Source: an uncultured Collinsella sp.
GTDB taxonomy: Bacteria > Actinomycetota > Coriobacteriia > Coriobacteriales > Coriobacteriaceae
Assembly: GCA_902489945.1 (NCBI GenBank)
Contig: CABUBZ010000044.1
Location: 1-16,877 of the forward strand
Length of the DNA: 16,877 nt
Reading direction: 5' to 3'
In this document: piece after piece, positions 7,252 through 14,176 of the stretch
How the letters are laid out: every line of letters starts with the position of its first letter
Numbering within the stretch: the stretch's first letter is position 1
The notes under the pieces: generated by a model
Database searches by the model: none
Told to the model about the DNA's origin: nothing
Seen by the model: the letters and a program-made list of their open reading frames with translations, nothing else
Translations under genes and position numbers: made by a program

Positions 7252-8811
7252 ATGGAAACGTTGATTCTCGCCCTGCTCGCGACTCCTTTGGTGTTCTCGC
7301 TGGTCATGGCGTTTTTGCCCAAGAACACGTCCTATAACGTGTTTGCCGGTCTCAACCTGGTCTCCGTCGCAGCCGTCCTGGTGCTGTCGATAATGACGGC
7401 CGGTGACGTCCTTATGAGCGGTGACACCGCGAGCGCTCTTGGCCTGTGGTTTCACCTCGATTCGCTGGGCGCCATCTTTGTGCTGCTCATCGGCTTTATC
7501 GGTTTTCTTACGGGGCTGTTCTCGCTGCCCTATGTAAAGGCCGATATCGAGGAGGGCTCCATGCCCGCTGAGCGCGCCAAGCAGTATTTTGCGCTGTTTA
7601 GCCTGTTCGTGTTCACCATGCTGCTCGCGTGCCTGTCCAACAACATGATCCTCACGTGGGCCGCCGTGGAGGCAACCACGCTTTCCACCGTGTTCCTCGT
7701 GGGTATCTACAAGAACAAGACGGCCCTCGAGGCTTCTTGGAAGTATGCGATGGTCTGCACCGCCGGCGTGGCCTTTGGCCTGTTCGGTACGCTGCTGATC
7801 TACGCCAACGCCGCCGACGTGATTCCCAATGCCCACGAGGCCGCGTTCCTGTCGTGCGTGCTGCCGTATGCCGACCAGTTCGACCCGACGCTCATGCGCC
7901 TTGCCTTTGCGTTTATCGTGATCGGCTTTGGCACCAAGGCCGGCCTGTTCCCCATGCACACTTGGCTGCCCGATGCTCACTCCCAGGCCCCGAGCCCTGT
8001 CTCGGCCCTGCTTTCGGGCGTGCTGCTTAAGTGCGCCATGCTTGTGATCATGCGCTTCTACGGCTTTACTATTCAAGCCGTGGGCGCCGAGTATCCGCAA
8101 CTTTTGCTGTTGATCGTCGGCACGCTGTCCATTTTGGTGGCGGCACTTTCGATGTTTCGCCAGGACGACCTCAAGCGCCGCTTTGCGTACTCGTCTGTGG
8201 AGAACGTGGGCGTTATTGCCCTGTGCCTGGGTATCGGTGGCCCGCTGGGTATCGCCGCGGCCCTGCTGCACTGCGTGTTCCACGGCTTTACCAAGACGCT
8301 TGCCTTCTGCGTGTCCGGCAACATCCAGCACGCTTTTGGCACGCGTAGCCTGGCCAAGATCCAGGGCGTCGTCGAGGTTGCCCCCGCAACCGCCGCGCTC
8401 GCCGTCCTGGCGCTGCTCGGTCTTGGTGCCTTCCCGCCCTTTGGTATGTTTATCTCCGAGTTCCTGACTTTTGTCGCCGGTGTTACCGCTGGTCCCATGT
8501 GGCTGGTCGTCGTGGTCGCCCTCGGTCTTACCGTGGCCATCTCCGCGCTCACCCGTATCGCACTCAAGTCGGTATTCGGCCATGCGCCCCAGGGCATGGG
8601 CAAGCATGAGGCCCCGGCGCTCATGCTTATCCCCGAAATCATCCTGGCTGTCATGATCTTGTGGTTTGGCATCGCCACCCCGCTGCCTCTCGTGCACGGT
8701 GTGGAGACCGCGACCGGCATCGTGCTCGAGCAGAGCACCGAGGAGCTTCACGCGACGCCGATGTACCGCGCTGTGTTCGGTACCGAGACCGCTCAGAGCG
8801 AGGTGGAGTAA
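7252..8811 (+). CDS. hyfF: Hydrogenase-4 component F, antiporter-like membrane subunit
   Basis: The third antiporter-like subunit, 519 residues against about 526 in E. coli HyfF. Conserved positions are E140 in AAVEATTLSTVFLVG, K229 in GFGTKAGLFPMHTWLPDAH, H243 and K260 in SGVLLKCAM. The KRRFAYSSVENVGVIALCLG segment is the helix-8 motif. Its absence from hyc operons again supports the FHL-2 assignment. Three bases separate it from hyfE upstream and 3 from hyfG downstream, so it is translationally linked with both the membrane and catalytic genes. The hydrophilic tail of roughly 30 residues is the most variable part. Confidence 0.95.
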   Translation: METLILALLATPLVFSLVMAFLPKNTSYNVFAGLNLVSVAAVLVLSIMTAGDVLMSGDTASALGLWFHLDSLGAIFVLLIGFIGFLTGLFSLPYVKADIEEGSMPAERAKQYFALFSLFVFTMLLACLSNNMILTWAAVEATTLSTVFLVGIYKNKTALEASWKYAMVCTAGVAFGLFGTLLIYANAADVIPNAHEAAFLSCVLPYADQFDPTLMRLAFAFIVIGFGTKAGLFPMHTWLPDAHSQAPSPVSALLSGVLLKCAMLVIMRFYGFTIQAVGAEYPQLLLLIVGTLSILVAALSMFRQDDLKRRFAYSSVENVGVIALCLGIGGPLGIAAALLHCVFHGFTKTLAFCVSGNIQHAFGTRSLAKIQGVVEVAPATAALAVLALLGLGAFPPFGMFISEFLTFVAGVTAGPMWLVVVVALGLTVAISALTRIALKSVFGHAPQGMGKHEAPALMLIPEIILAVMILWFGIATPLPLVHGVETATGIVLEQSTEELHATPMYRAVFGTETAQSEVE

Positions 8812-8814
8812 CGA

Positions 8815-10587
8815 ATGATTGAAACTGAGAACAAGGTGTACGCCCGTCGCTGCGAGAGCCATGTCGAGGCCCTGCGCCGCGCCGTTCCGGGCTGCATCGA
8901 GAAGGTCGAGTGGCAGTGCGAGGACCAGCTGACGATCACCGTCAAGCAGGACAAGCTGCCCGAGGCCGTCCACTACCTGTATTACGAGCGCTACGGCTGG
9001 ATTCCCGTGATCATCGGCAACGATGAGCGCAGCCTGTGCGGCCGCTACGCCGTGTACTACGTCATCTCCATGGAGGGGGAGGACCCCGGCTGGGTGACCG
9101 TGCGCACCGAGGTCGATCCCGCCAAGATGACGTTCCCGTCCGTGACGCCGTTCGTCCCCGCCTGCGTGTGGGGCGAGCGCGAGCTGCGCGACATGTTCGG
9201 CCTGATCCCCGAGGGTCTGCCCGACCGTCGTCGCCTGGTGCTGCCCGACGATTGGCCCAGCGGCCTGTACCCGCTGCGCAAGGACTCCATGGACTACCGC
9301 TTCCGTCCCGCTCCCGCGAGTGACATGGAAAACTACGAGTTCTTGGCCGATACCAAGGGCAAGGAGACGACGCTCGTCCCCATGGGCCCGTTGCACATTA
9401 CCTCCGACGAGCCCGGCCACTTCCGCCTGTTCGTTGAGGGCGAGACGATCGTCGACGCCGACTACCGTCTGTTCTACGTGCACCGCGGCATGGAGAAGGT
9501 CGCCGAGACGCGCCTGAACTATGACGCCGTGACGTTCCTCGCCGACCGCATCTGCGGCATCTGCGGCTGCGCCCACTCGGTGGCCTATGCCGAGGCCGTC
9601 GAGCGCGCCCAGGGCATTCATGTCCCGCCGCGCGCCCAGTACATCCGCGCCATCATGCTCGAGGTCGAGCGTCTGCACTCGCATCTGCTCAACATTGGCC
9701 TGGCGTCGCACTACACGGGCTTCGACTCCGGCTTCCAGCAGTTCTTCCGCGTCCGCGAGAAGTCCATGGACCTGGCCGAGAAGCTCTCCGGTCACCGCAA
9801 GACCTACGGCCTCAACGTGATCGGCGGCGTGCGTCGCGACATTTTGGCCGAGCAGAAGCTCTCCACGCTCACGACCATCCACCAGCTGCGCTCCGAGGTT
9901 CAGGAGCTTGTCGACGTCTTGCTCTCCACGCCCAACTTTATTGAGCGTACGAGCGGTATCGGCATCTTGGACCGCAAGATCGCACGCGACTTCTCGCCGG
10001 TCGGCCCGCTCATGCGTGGCTCGGGCTATGCCCGCGACGTGCGTTTTGACCACCCCTTCGACGGCTACGCCGATCCGGATGTTCAGAAGATGCACGCCGC
10101 CACGGCCGACACCTGCGATGCCTTCGGCCGTACCGCCGTTCGCATCCAGGAGGTCTACGATTCGATCGACATGATCGAGACCATGCTCGAGAACTGCCCG
10201 TCGGGCCCCATCCTCACCACGGATTGGGAGTACACCCCGCACAAGTACGCCATCGGCGCCACCGAGGCGCCGCGCGGCGAGGACGTGCACTGGGCCATGC
10301 TCGGCAACAACCAGAAGTGCTACCGCTGGCGCGCCAAGGCAGCTACGTACAGCAACTGGCCGGTCCTGCGCTACATGTTCCGCGGTAACACCGTGGGCGA
10401 CGCGGCGCTGATCGTCGGCTCGCTCGACCCGTGCTACTCCTGCACCGACCGCGTGACGGTGACCGATGTCGCCGCCAAGCGCGACCACGTGCTCGACAAG
10501 GAGCAGTTCGAGAACGTCTGGCGCGACAAGTCGCCGCTTGCGGGCGAGGGCACCATGGCCGCTCCGCTCGATGAGGAGGCGCTCTAA
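8815..10587 (+). CDS. hyfG: Hydrogenase-4 large (NiFe catalytic) subunit, NuoC-NuoD fusion
   Basis: The protein holds the NiFe site that reduces protons to H2 (group 4 hydrogenase). It has 590 residues; E. coli HyfG and HycE have about 570. Residues 1-165 form the NuoC-like domain, with WGERELRDMFGLIPEG and PLRKD; the rest is NuoD-like. Ni ligands are C247 and C250 in RICGICGCAHS and C540 and C543 in DPCYSCTDR. All four are Cys, so it is not a selenium hydrogenase. By analogy with HycE, the precursor should be cut after R546, releasing a 44-residue tail longer than the roughly 32 residues in HycE. The matching protease gene hycI is in the same operon. The start ATG lies 3 bases after hyfF; the start of hyfH follows after 1 base. 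Confidence 0.98.
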   Translation: MIETENKVYARRCESHVEALRRAVPGCIEKVEWQCEDQLTITVKQDKLPEAVHYLYYERYGWIPVIIGNDERSLCGRYAVYYVISMEGEDPGWVTVRTEVDPAKMTFPSVTPFVPACVWGERELRDMFGLIPEGLPDRRRLVLPDDWPSGLYPLRKDSMDYRFRPAPASDMENYEFLADTKGKETTLVPMGPLHITSDEPGHFRLFVEGETIVDADYRLFYVHRGMEKVAETRLNYDAVTFLADRICGICGCAHSVAYAEAVERAQGIHVPPRAQYIRAIMLEVERLHSHLLNIGLASHYTGFDSGFQQFFRVREKSMDLAEKLSGHRKTYGLNVIGGVRRDILAEQKLSTLTTIHQLRSEVQELVDVLLSTPNFIERTSGIGILDRKIARDFSPVGPLMRGSGYARDVRFDHPFDGYADPDVQKMHAATADTCDAFGRTAVRIQEVYDSIDMIETMLENCPSGPILTTDWEYTPHKYAIGATEAPRGEDVHWAMLGNNQKCYRWRAKAATYSNWPVLRYMFRGNTVGDAALIVGSLDPCYSCTDRVTVTDVAAKRDHVLDKEQFENVWRDKSPLAGEGTMAAPLDEEAL

Positions 10588-10588
10588 T

Positions 10589-11305
10589 ATGCTGAAGCTT
10601 TGGAAGGTTAACGCCAAGGCCGGCGACGCGACGGTCAAGTACCCGTTTGCGCCGTTCCCCACCAATAAGGACATGCGCGGCAAGCCCGAGCACAATGCTG
10701 AGCTCTGCATCGCTTGCGGTGCCTGCGGCGTGGCGTGCCCGGCCGATGCCATTCGCATGGACACCGACCTTGCGGCCGATACCATCACCTGGTCGATCGA
10801 CTACGGTCGCTGCATCTTTTGCGGACGCTGCGAGGAAGCCTGCCCCATGGAGGCCATCAAGCTCACCGAGGAGTTTGAGCTGGCCGTCATGAGCAAGGAC
10901 GACCTCACCAGCAAGAGCGTCTACACGCTCGAGCACTGCTCGCGCTGCGGCAAGCCGTTTGCCCCGCATAAGGAGATCGACTACGCCAAGCGCCTGCTGC
11001 AAAAGACCGGCGGCATGGAGGCCATCCAGGCCGCCCGTACCGTCGGTATGTGCCAGGAGTGCAAGCGCGAGCTCGACGCCCTGCGCGCCGCCTCGGCCGT
11101 AAAGACCGGCAACGCGCGCGGCATGGCTGCCAACGAGACGCTTGCGTCCGGTGAGCCCCAGGGCCCCGGCATGGAGTATCTGGGCGGCCACGGCGTGAAC
11201 CCGGAGTATGTCGACCGCGAGCTCAACCCCGATGCGCCCGAGATTCCCGCCGGTCCTGCGCCGGTCGAGGGCATCATCATGGATTTTGATACGAAGGAGG
11301 AGTAA
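10589..11305 (+). CDS. hyfH: Hydrogenase-4 component H, 2x[4Fe-4S] ferredoxin with zinc-ribbon-like cysteines
   Basis: A NuoI-like electron carrier between HyfA and the small subunit HyfI. It has 238 residues, starting MLKL as in E. coli HyfH and HycF (about 180). Cluster cysteines are C40/C43/C46/C50 and C75/C78/C81/C85. A further pair of CxxC motifs, C117/C120 and C155/C158, also occurs in E. coli HyfH and may bind a metal. Residues from about 180 onward form an extra acidic, Pro/Gly-rich tail of nearly 60 residues without a known domain. The frame is open further upstream within hyfG, but GAGGAGG (10573-10579) and the homology fix the ATG at 10589. Confidence 0.96.
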   Translation: MLKLWKVNAKAGDATVKYPFAPFPTNKDMRGKPEHNAELCIACGACGVACPADAIRMDTDLAADTITWSIDYGRCIFCGRCEEACPMEAIKLTEEFELAVMSKDDLTSKSVYTLEHCSRCGKPFAPHKEIDYAKRLLQKTGGMEAIQAARTVGMCQECKRELDALRAASAVKTGNARGMAANETLASGEPQGPGMEYLGGHGVNPEYVDRELNPDAPEIPAGPAPVEGIIMDFDTKEE

Positions 11306-11307
11306 CC

Positions 11308-12090
11308 ATGGCCGAACCCACGCTTTTGCCCGAGCGGCTTCAGTACCGCCCGACCAAGATCGAGCTCGACGAGAGCATCGAGAAGGCCAAGGCGACCCTT
11401 CTTAAGAAGATCAAGCGCTCGGTGTATGTCTACCGTGTTGACTGCGGCGGCTGCAACGGCTGCGAGATCGAGATCTTCGGTTCCATCACGCCCGTCTTCG
11501 ACGTCGAGCGCTTTGGCATCAAGGTCGTGCCCTCGCCCCGTCACGCCGATGTGCTGCTGTACACCGGTGCCGTGACGCGTGCCATGCGCATGCCGGCCCT
11601 GCGCGCCTTTGAGGCCGCACCCGATCCCAAGATCGTGGTGTCCTATGGCGCGTGCGGCTGCACCGGTGGCATCTTCTACGACAACTATTGCGTCTGGGGC
11701 GGCACGGACAAGATTTTGCCGGTCGATGTCTATATCCCCGGCTGCCCGCCCAGCCCCGCGCAGACCATCTACGGCTTTGCCATGGCGCTCGGTCTGCTGG
11801 ACCAAAAGCTCCATGCCGAGACCACGGTGGAGGCCGCCGGCGAGCAGGCCGATATCCTGCACCCCGGCGTGCCGTACAAGCTGCGCGTTGCCATTGAGCG
11901 CGAGGCTCGTGCCATGAGCGGCTACCGTTACGGCCGCGACCTGGCCAACGAGTTTATGGACACGCTTGAGGGCGCGCCCAAGGGCGATATCCGCGGTGCC
12001 ATGGCGCTGCTCATCGACAAGCAGGACGATCCGCGCCGCGTCGAGGTGTACTCGGCGCTGCAGGATCTGGTGCTGGCCGGAGGTCGCTAG
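11308..12090 (+). CDS. hyfI: Hydrogenase-4 small subunit (NuoB-like)
   Basis: This subunit carries the [4Fe-4S] cluster next to the NiFe site and passes electrons to HyfG. It has 260 residues (E. coli HyfI about 252). Visible motifs are VDCGGCNGCEIEIFGS (C46, C49, C52), SYGACGCTGGIF (C116, C118) and YIPGCPPSP (C146); a subset of four of these binds the proximal cluster, as in NuoB. There is a single cluster-binding pattern and no Tat signal, as expected for a group 4, cytoplasm-facing hydrogenase. A strong AAGGAGG (11294-11300) lies 7 bases before the ATG. It ends flush with the next gene. Confidence 0.97.
   Translation: MAEPTLLPERLQYRPTKIELDESIEKAKATLLKKIKRSVYVYRVDCGGCNGCEIEIFGSITPVFDVERFGIKVVPSPRHADVLLYTGAVTRAMRMPALRAFEAAPDPKIVVSYGACGCTGGIFYDNYCVWGGTDKILPVDVYIPGCPPSPAQTIYGFAMALGLLDQKLHAETTVEAAGEQADILHPGVPYKLRVAIEREARAMSGYRYGRDLANEFMDTLEGAPKGDIRGAMALLIDKQDDPRRVEVYSALQDLVLAGGR
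12079..12084 (+). promoter_or_regulatory. Ribosome binding site fixing the hyfJ start
   Basis: GGAGGT sits in the last codons of hyfI, 6 bases before the ATG at 12091. It supports that ATG over the internal ATG at 12133, which has no comparable site, and so shows that the N-terminal extension of the encoded protein is probably real. Confidence 0.65.
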
Positions 12091-12672
12091 ATGGAGCTCA
12101 CGGACCGCTCTGGTTACTTTGCGGGCCCCGGCATGCTCGGCGGTTCTTTTGGCGATGCCTCTCGCGCAAGCGATGAGGCCGCCGAGGGCGTCGCCGACCC
12201 CTGCCTGGGCCATGCGCCCGACCAGGTGGTCTTTTACGAGCTCACGCGTAAGTTTGTGGAGACCGAGGAAGACGTTCCCCAGGAGGCCTGCGACGTGCTG
12301 TACTACACGCTCGCCGTGGGCCACCACACCGGCGTGCTCGACTGCTTTGAGCCGCGCCTGTCGGTGCCGGTGGATGTGTTCTATTCGCTCGTCGACGCGC
12401 TGCCGGAGGGGGAGGCTAAGACCAAGTTCGAGGCCATCCGCTCCTTTGGCGAGTGCCAGCTCGACAAGGCGGCGGTGCCGTCGCTGCTCGAGGCCTGCGA
12501 TGCGCTGCTCGACGAGCGCGGTTTTCGCGGCTCGGCCAAGGCCGGTATCTCGGTGTTCGACGACGACTTTGGCCTGCATGCCCAGCAGGTCGCGTTCTTA
12601 ATGAAGTTTCGCGATCTGGTTGAGCGCGTGCGCGATGTGTCGGGCGTGTATCTGACGGGAAGGTTGCAGTAA
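12091..12672 (+). CDS. hyfJ: Formate hydrogenlyase assembly protein, HycH/HyfJ family
   Basis: HycH-family proteins are not part of the purified enzyme and are thought to help assemble the large subunit. The match begins near residue 46: VVFYELTRKFVETEEDVPQE resembles the start of E. coli HycH, followed by VLYYTLAVGHHTGVLDCFE. The protein has 193 residues against about 136 in E. coli. The surplus is a 40-45 residue Gly/Ala-rich, acidic N-terminal extension plus insertions in the second half. The ATG is directly adjacent to the hyfI stop, and its TAA shares one base with the start of hycI, a sign of translational coupling with the protease. Confidence 0.88.
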   Translation: MELTDRSGYFAGPGMLGGSFGDASRASDEAAEGVADPCLGHAPDQVVFYELTRKFVETEEDVPQEACDVLYYTLAVGHHTGVLDCFEPRLSVPVDVFYSLVDALPEGEAKTKFEAIRSFGECQLDKAAVPSLLEACDALLDERGFRGSAKAGISVFDDDFGLHAQQVAFLMKFRDLVERVRDVSGVYLTGRLQ

Positions 12673-13172
12673 TGGGTCGCGTTGTGGATGGACGTGTGAA
12701 CGGTGCCCCGTTTGCGGGTATCGTGCTCACGGCGGGAAGCGTGCTGCGTGCCGACGATGCCGCCGGCCCCGTGCTCTCCAAAAAGATGGAGGACGCGCCC
12801 ATTGCCGGTTGGTACACCATCGACGGAGGCCAAACGCCCGAGGACGACATCATCGAGGTCAAGCGCGAGCGTCCGCCGCGTCTGGTCTTGGTCGATGCCG
12901 CCGACATGGCGCTGCCCGTCGGGTCCATCCGCTTGCTCGACAAACGTGATGTGGCCCGCAAGTCGATGTTCACCACGCATTCGCTTCCTTTGTCGATTCT
13001 GATCGAGGAAATCGAACAATCGTGCGAAGATATCGTCTTCATAGGGATTCAGCCGGGCGACACGGAGTTCTACAACCCCATGTCCCCGGAGGTCTTTGAG
13101 GCCGTCGACGCCGTGTACGACGCCGTGGCCGCCAACGACTTTTCCCACTTTGTCCGCTTGGGGCAAGAGTAA
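12672..13172 (+). CDS. hycI: Hydrogenase maturation endopeptidase HycI
   Basis: The protease removes the C-terminal tail of the large subunit once nickel is inserted. It has 166 residues; E. coli HycI has 156. The metal-sensing residues of E. coli HycI (D16, D62, H90) correspond here to D29 in RADDAAGP, D75 in LVDAADMALP and H103 in MFTTHSLPL. Other matches are IDGGQTPEDDI and FIGIQPGDTEFYNPM. The N-terminal GN..DDG signature of the family is altered to AGSVLRADDAAGP. The start overlaps the hyfJ stop by one base (TAATG). E. coli hyf has no protease gene of its own, so this cluster is more self-sufficient. Its substrate is almost certainly HyfG. Confidence 0.95.
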   Translation: MGRVVDGRVNGAPFAGIVLTAGSVLRADDAAGPVLSKKMEDAPIAGWYTIDGGQTPEDDIIEVKRERPPRLVLVDAADMALPVGSIRLLDKRDVARKSMFTTHSLPLSILIEEIEQSCEDIVFIGIQPGDTEFYNPMSPEVFEAVDAVYDAVAANDFSHFVRLGQE

Positions 13173-13214
13173 TAGGAGCGCTTGTCCCTGCTGATTAGGA
13201 AAGAAGTGATTGAC

Positions 13215-14054
13215 ATGGCAGATTCCAAGGTGGAGTACCCCGCTCCCGATTGCCTGGCGCCCGCCGCGATCGAGGCCAAGACCGAGGCCGCCGGCGTGAC
13301 CAAGGCCAACCTGCCGGTCGCAAAGGCCTTTCTGTTGGCAATGTTCGCCGGTGCGTTTATTGCCTTCGGCGGCCTGTTCTTTACCGTGTTCTTGAGCGAT
13401 AGCACGCTGGGCTGGGGCGCCCAGCGCGTCGTGGGCGGCCTGTGTTTTTGCCTGGGCCTGGTGCTCGTGCTGGTGTGTGGTGCCGAGCTGTTTACCGGTA
13501 ATTCGCTTATGGTCTGCGCGCTCAAGAGCAAAAAGATCACCCTGGTCCAGATGCTCAAGGCTTGGGTCGTCGTATGGGTCGGTAACTTTGTCGGTGCCCT
13601 GTTCATCGTCTTTTTGGTGTACATGGCCGGCATTTACAAGCTCAACGGCGAGGCGGTCGCCAATTCCATGGTGAGCGCCGCCGCCGGCAAGTTGACGATC
13701 GACTGGGTGACGATCTTCTTCCGCGGCATCCTGTGCAACATCTTTGTGTGCCTGGCCGTGTGGATCGGTACCGCCGGCAAGACCGTGGTCGATAAGGTTG
13801 TTGGCATTCTGCTGCCCATCGCCGCCTTTGTGGCCTGCGGTTTTGAGCACTGCGTTGCCAACATGTACTTTTTGCCCATGGGTGCCGTGATGCACGCGTG
13901 CGGCTATGGTGCCAAGGTCGCCGGCGCCGATGCGCTCAACGCCGCGGGCATTGCGTTTAACCTGTCCGCCGCCACGCTAGGCAACATCGTGGGCGGCGCG
14001 GTTCTGGTCGCGCTCGGCTACTGGTTTATCTACGCCAAGAAGTCCGAGGCGTAA
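13215..14054 (+). CDS. focA: Formate/nitrite transporter family channel (FocA-like)
   Basis: A pentameric inner-membrane channel of the FNT family that passes formate and related small anions. It has 279 residues (E. coli FocA 285) with six expected helices. Motifs are AGAFIAFGG (45-53), GAELFTGN (89-96), RGILCNIFVCLAVW (170-183) and FEHCVANMYF (210-219), with H212 equivalent to the conserved pore histidine. The start at ATG 13215 follows AGGAAAGAAG; an in-frame TTG at 13182 has no comparable site. A FocB-type gene also closes the E. coli hyf operon, so formate transport is the likely role; nitrite transport cannot be excluded from sequence. It lies 42 bases after hycI and is closed by a terminator. 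Confidence 0.93.
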   Translation: MADSKVEYPAPDCLAPAAIEAKTEAAGVTKANLPVAKAFLLAMFAGAFIAFGGLFFTVFLSDSTLGWGAQRVVGGLCFCLGLVLVLVCGAELFTGNSLMVCALKSKKITLVQMLKAWVVVWVGNFVGALFIVFLVYMAGIYKLNGEAVANSMVSAAAGKLTIDWVTIFFRGILCNIFVCLAVWIGTAGKTVVDKVVGILLPIAAFVACGFEHCVANMYFLPMGAVMHACGYGAKVAGADALNAAGIAFNLSAATLGNIVGGAVLVALGYWFIYAKKSEA

Positions 14055-14076
14055 GGTACCGTCTGTTTGACGTTGG

Positions 14077-14113
14077 GCCTCCCGCGGGGCGTTGCCGTGC
14101 GGGAGGCTTTTTT
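14077..14113 (+). terminator. Intrinsic terminator after focA
   Basis: GCCTCCCGC (14077-14085) pairs perfectly with GCGGGAGGC (14099-14107), with a 13-base loop, and is followed by six T residues (14108-14113). This is a classic rho-independent terminator. It marks the 3' end of the formate hydrogenlyase operon, 22 bases past the focA stop. Confidence 0.93.
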
Positions 14114-14176
14114 GGCCTGGGACTCGTTGCCGGGCTTTTGGCCTGTTGTGTTTGGCTGATGAAAGGGGTAATCGAG

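Noticed and set aside
6547..10788. A 1413-codon open frame on the minus strand
   Set aside because: It lies antisense to hyfE, hyfF and hyfG, which have clear homology. Its translation is rich in His, Asp, Gly and Arg, typical of an antisense frame kept open by high-G+C codon bias.
14110..14145. Direct repeat TTTTGGCCTG at 14110-14119 and 14136-14145
   Set aside because: The two 10-base copies, 26 bases apart, include the terminator T run and are simple in composition; this could be chance or a regulator site, but nothing else supports it.
14140..14156. A GG...GC arrangement resembling a sigma-54 promoter
   Set aside because: The spacing between GG and GC is 13 rather than 10 bases and the consensus is poor; no sigma-54 activator gene is present.
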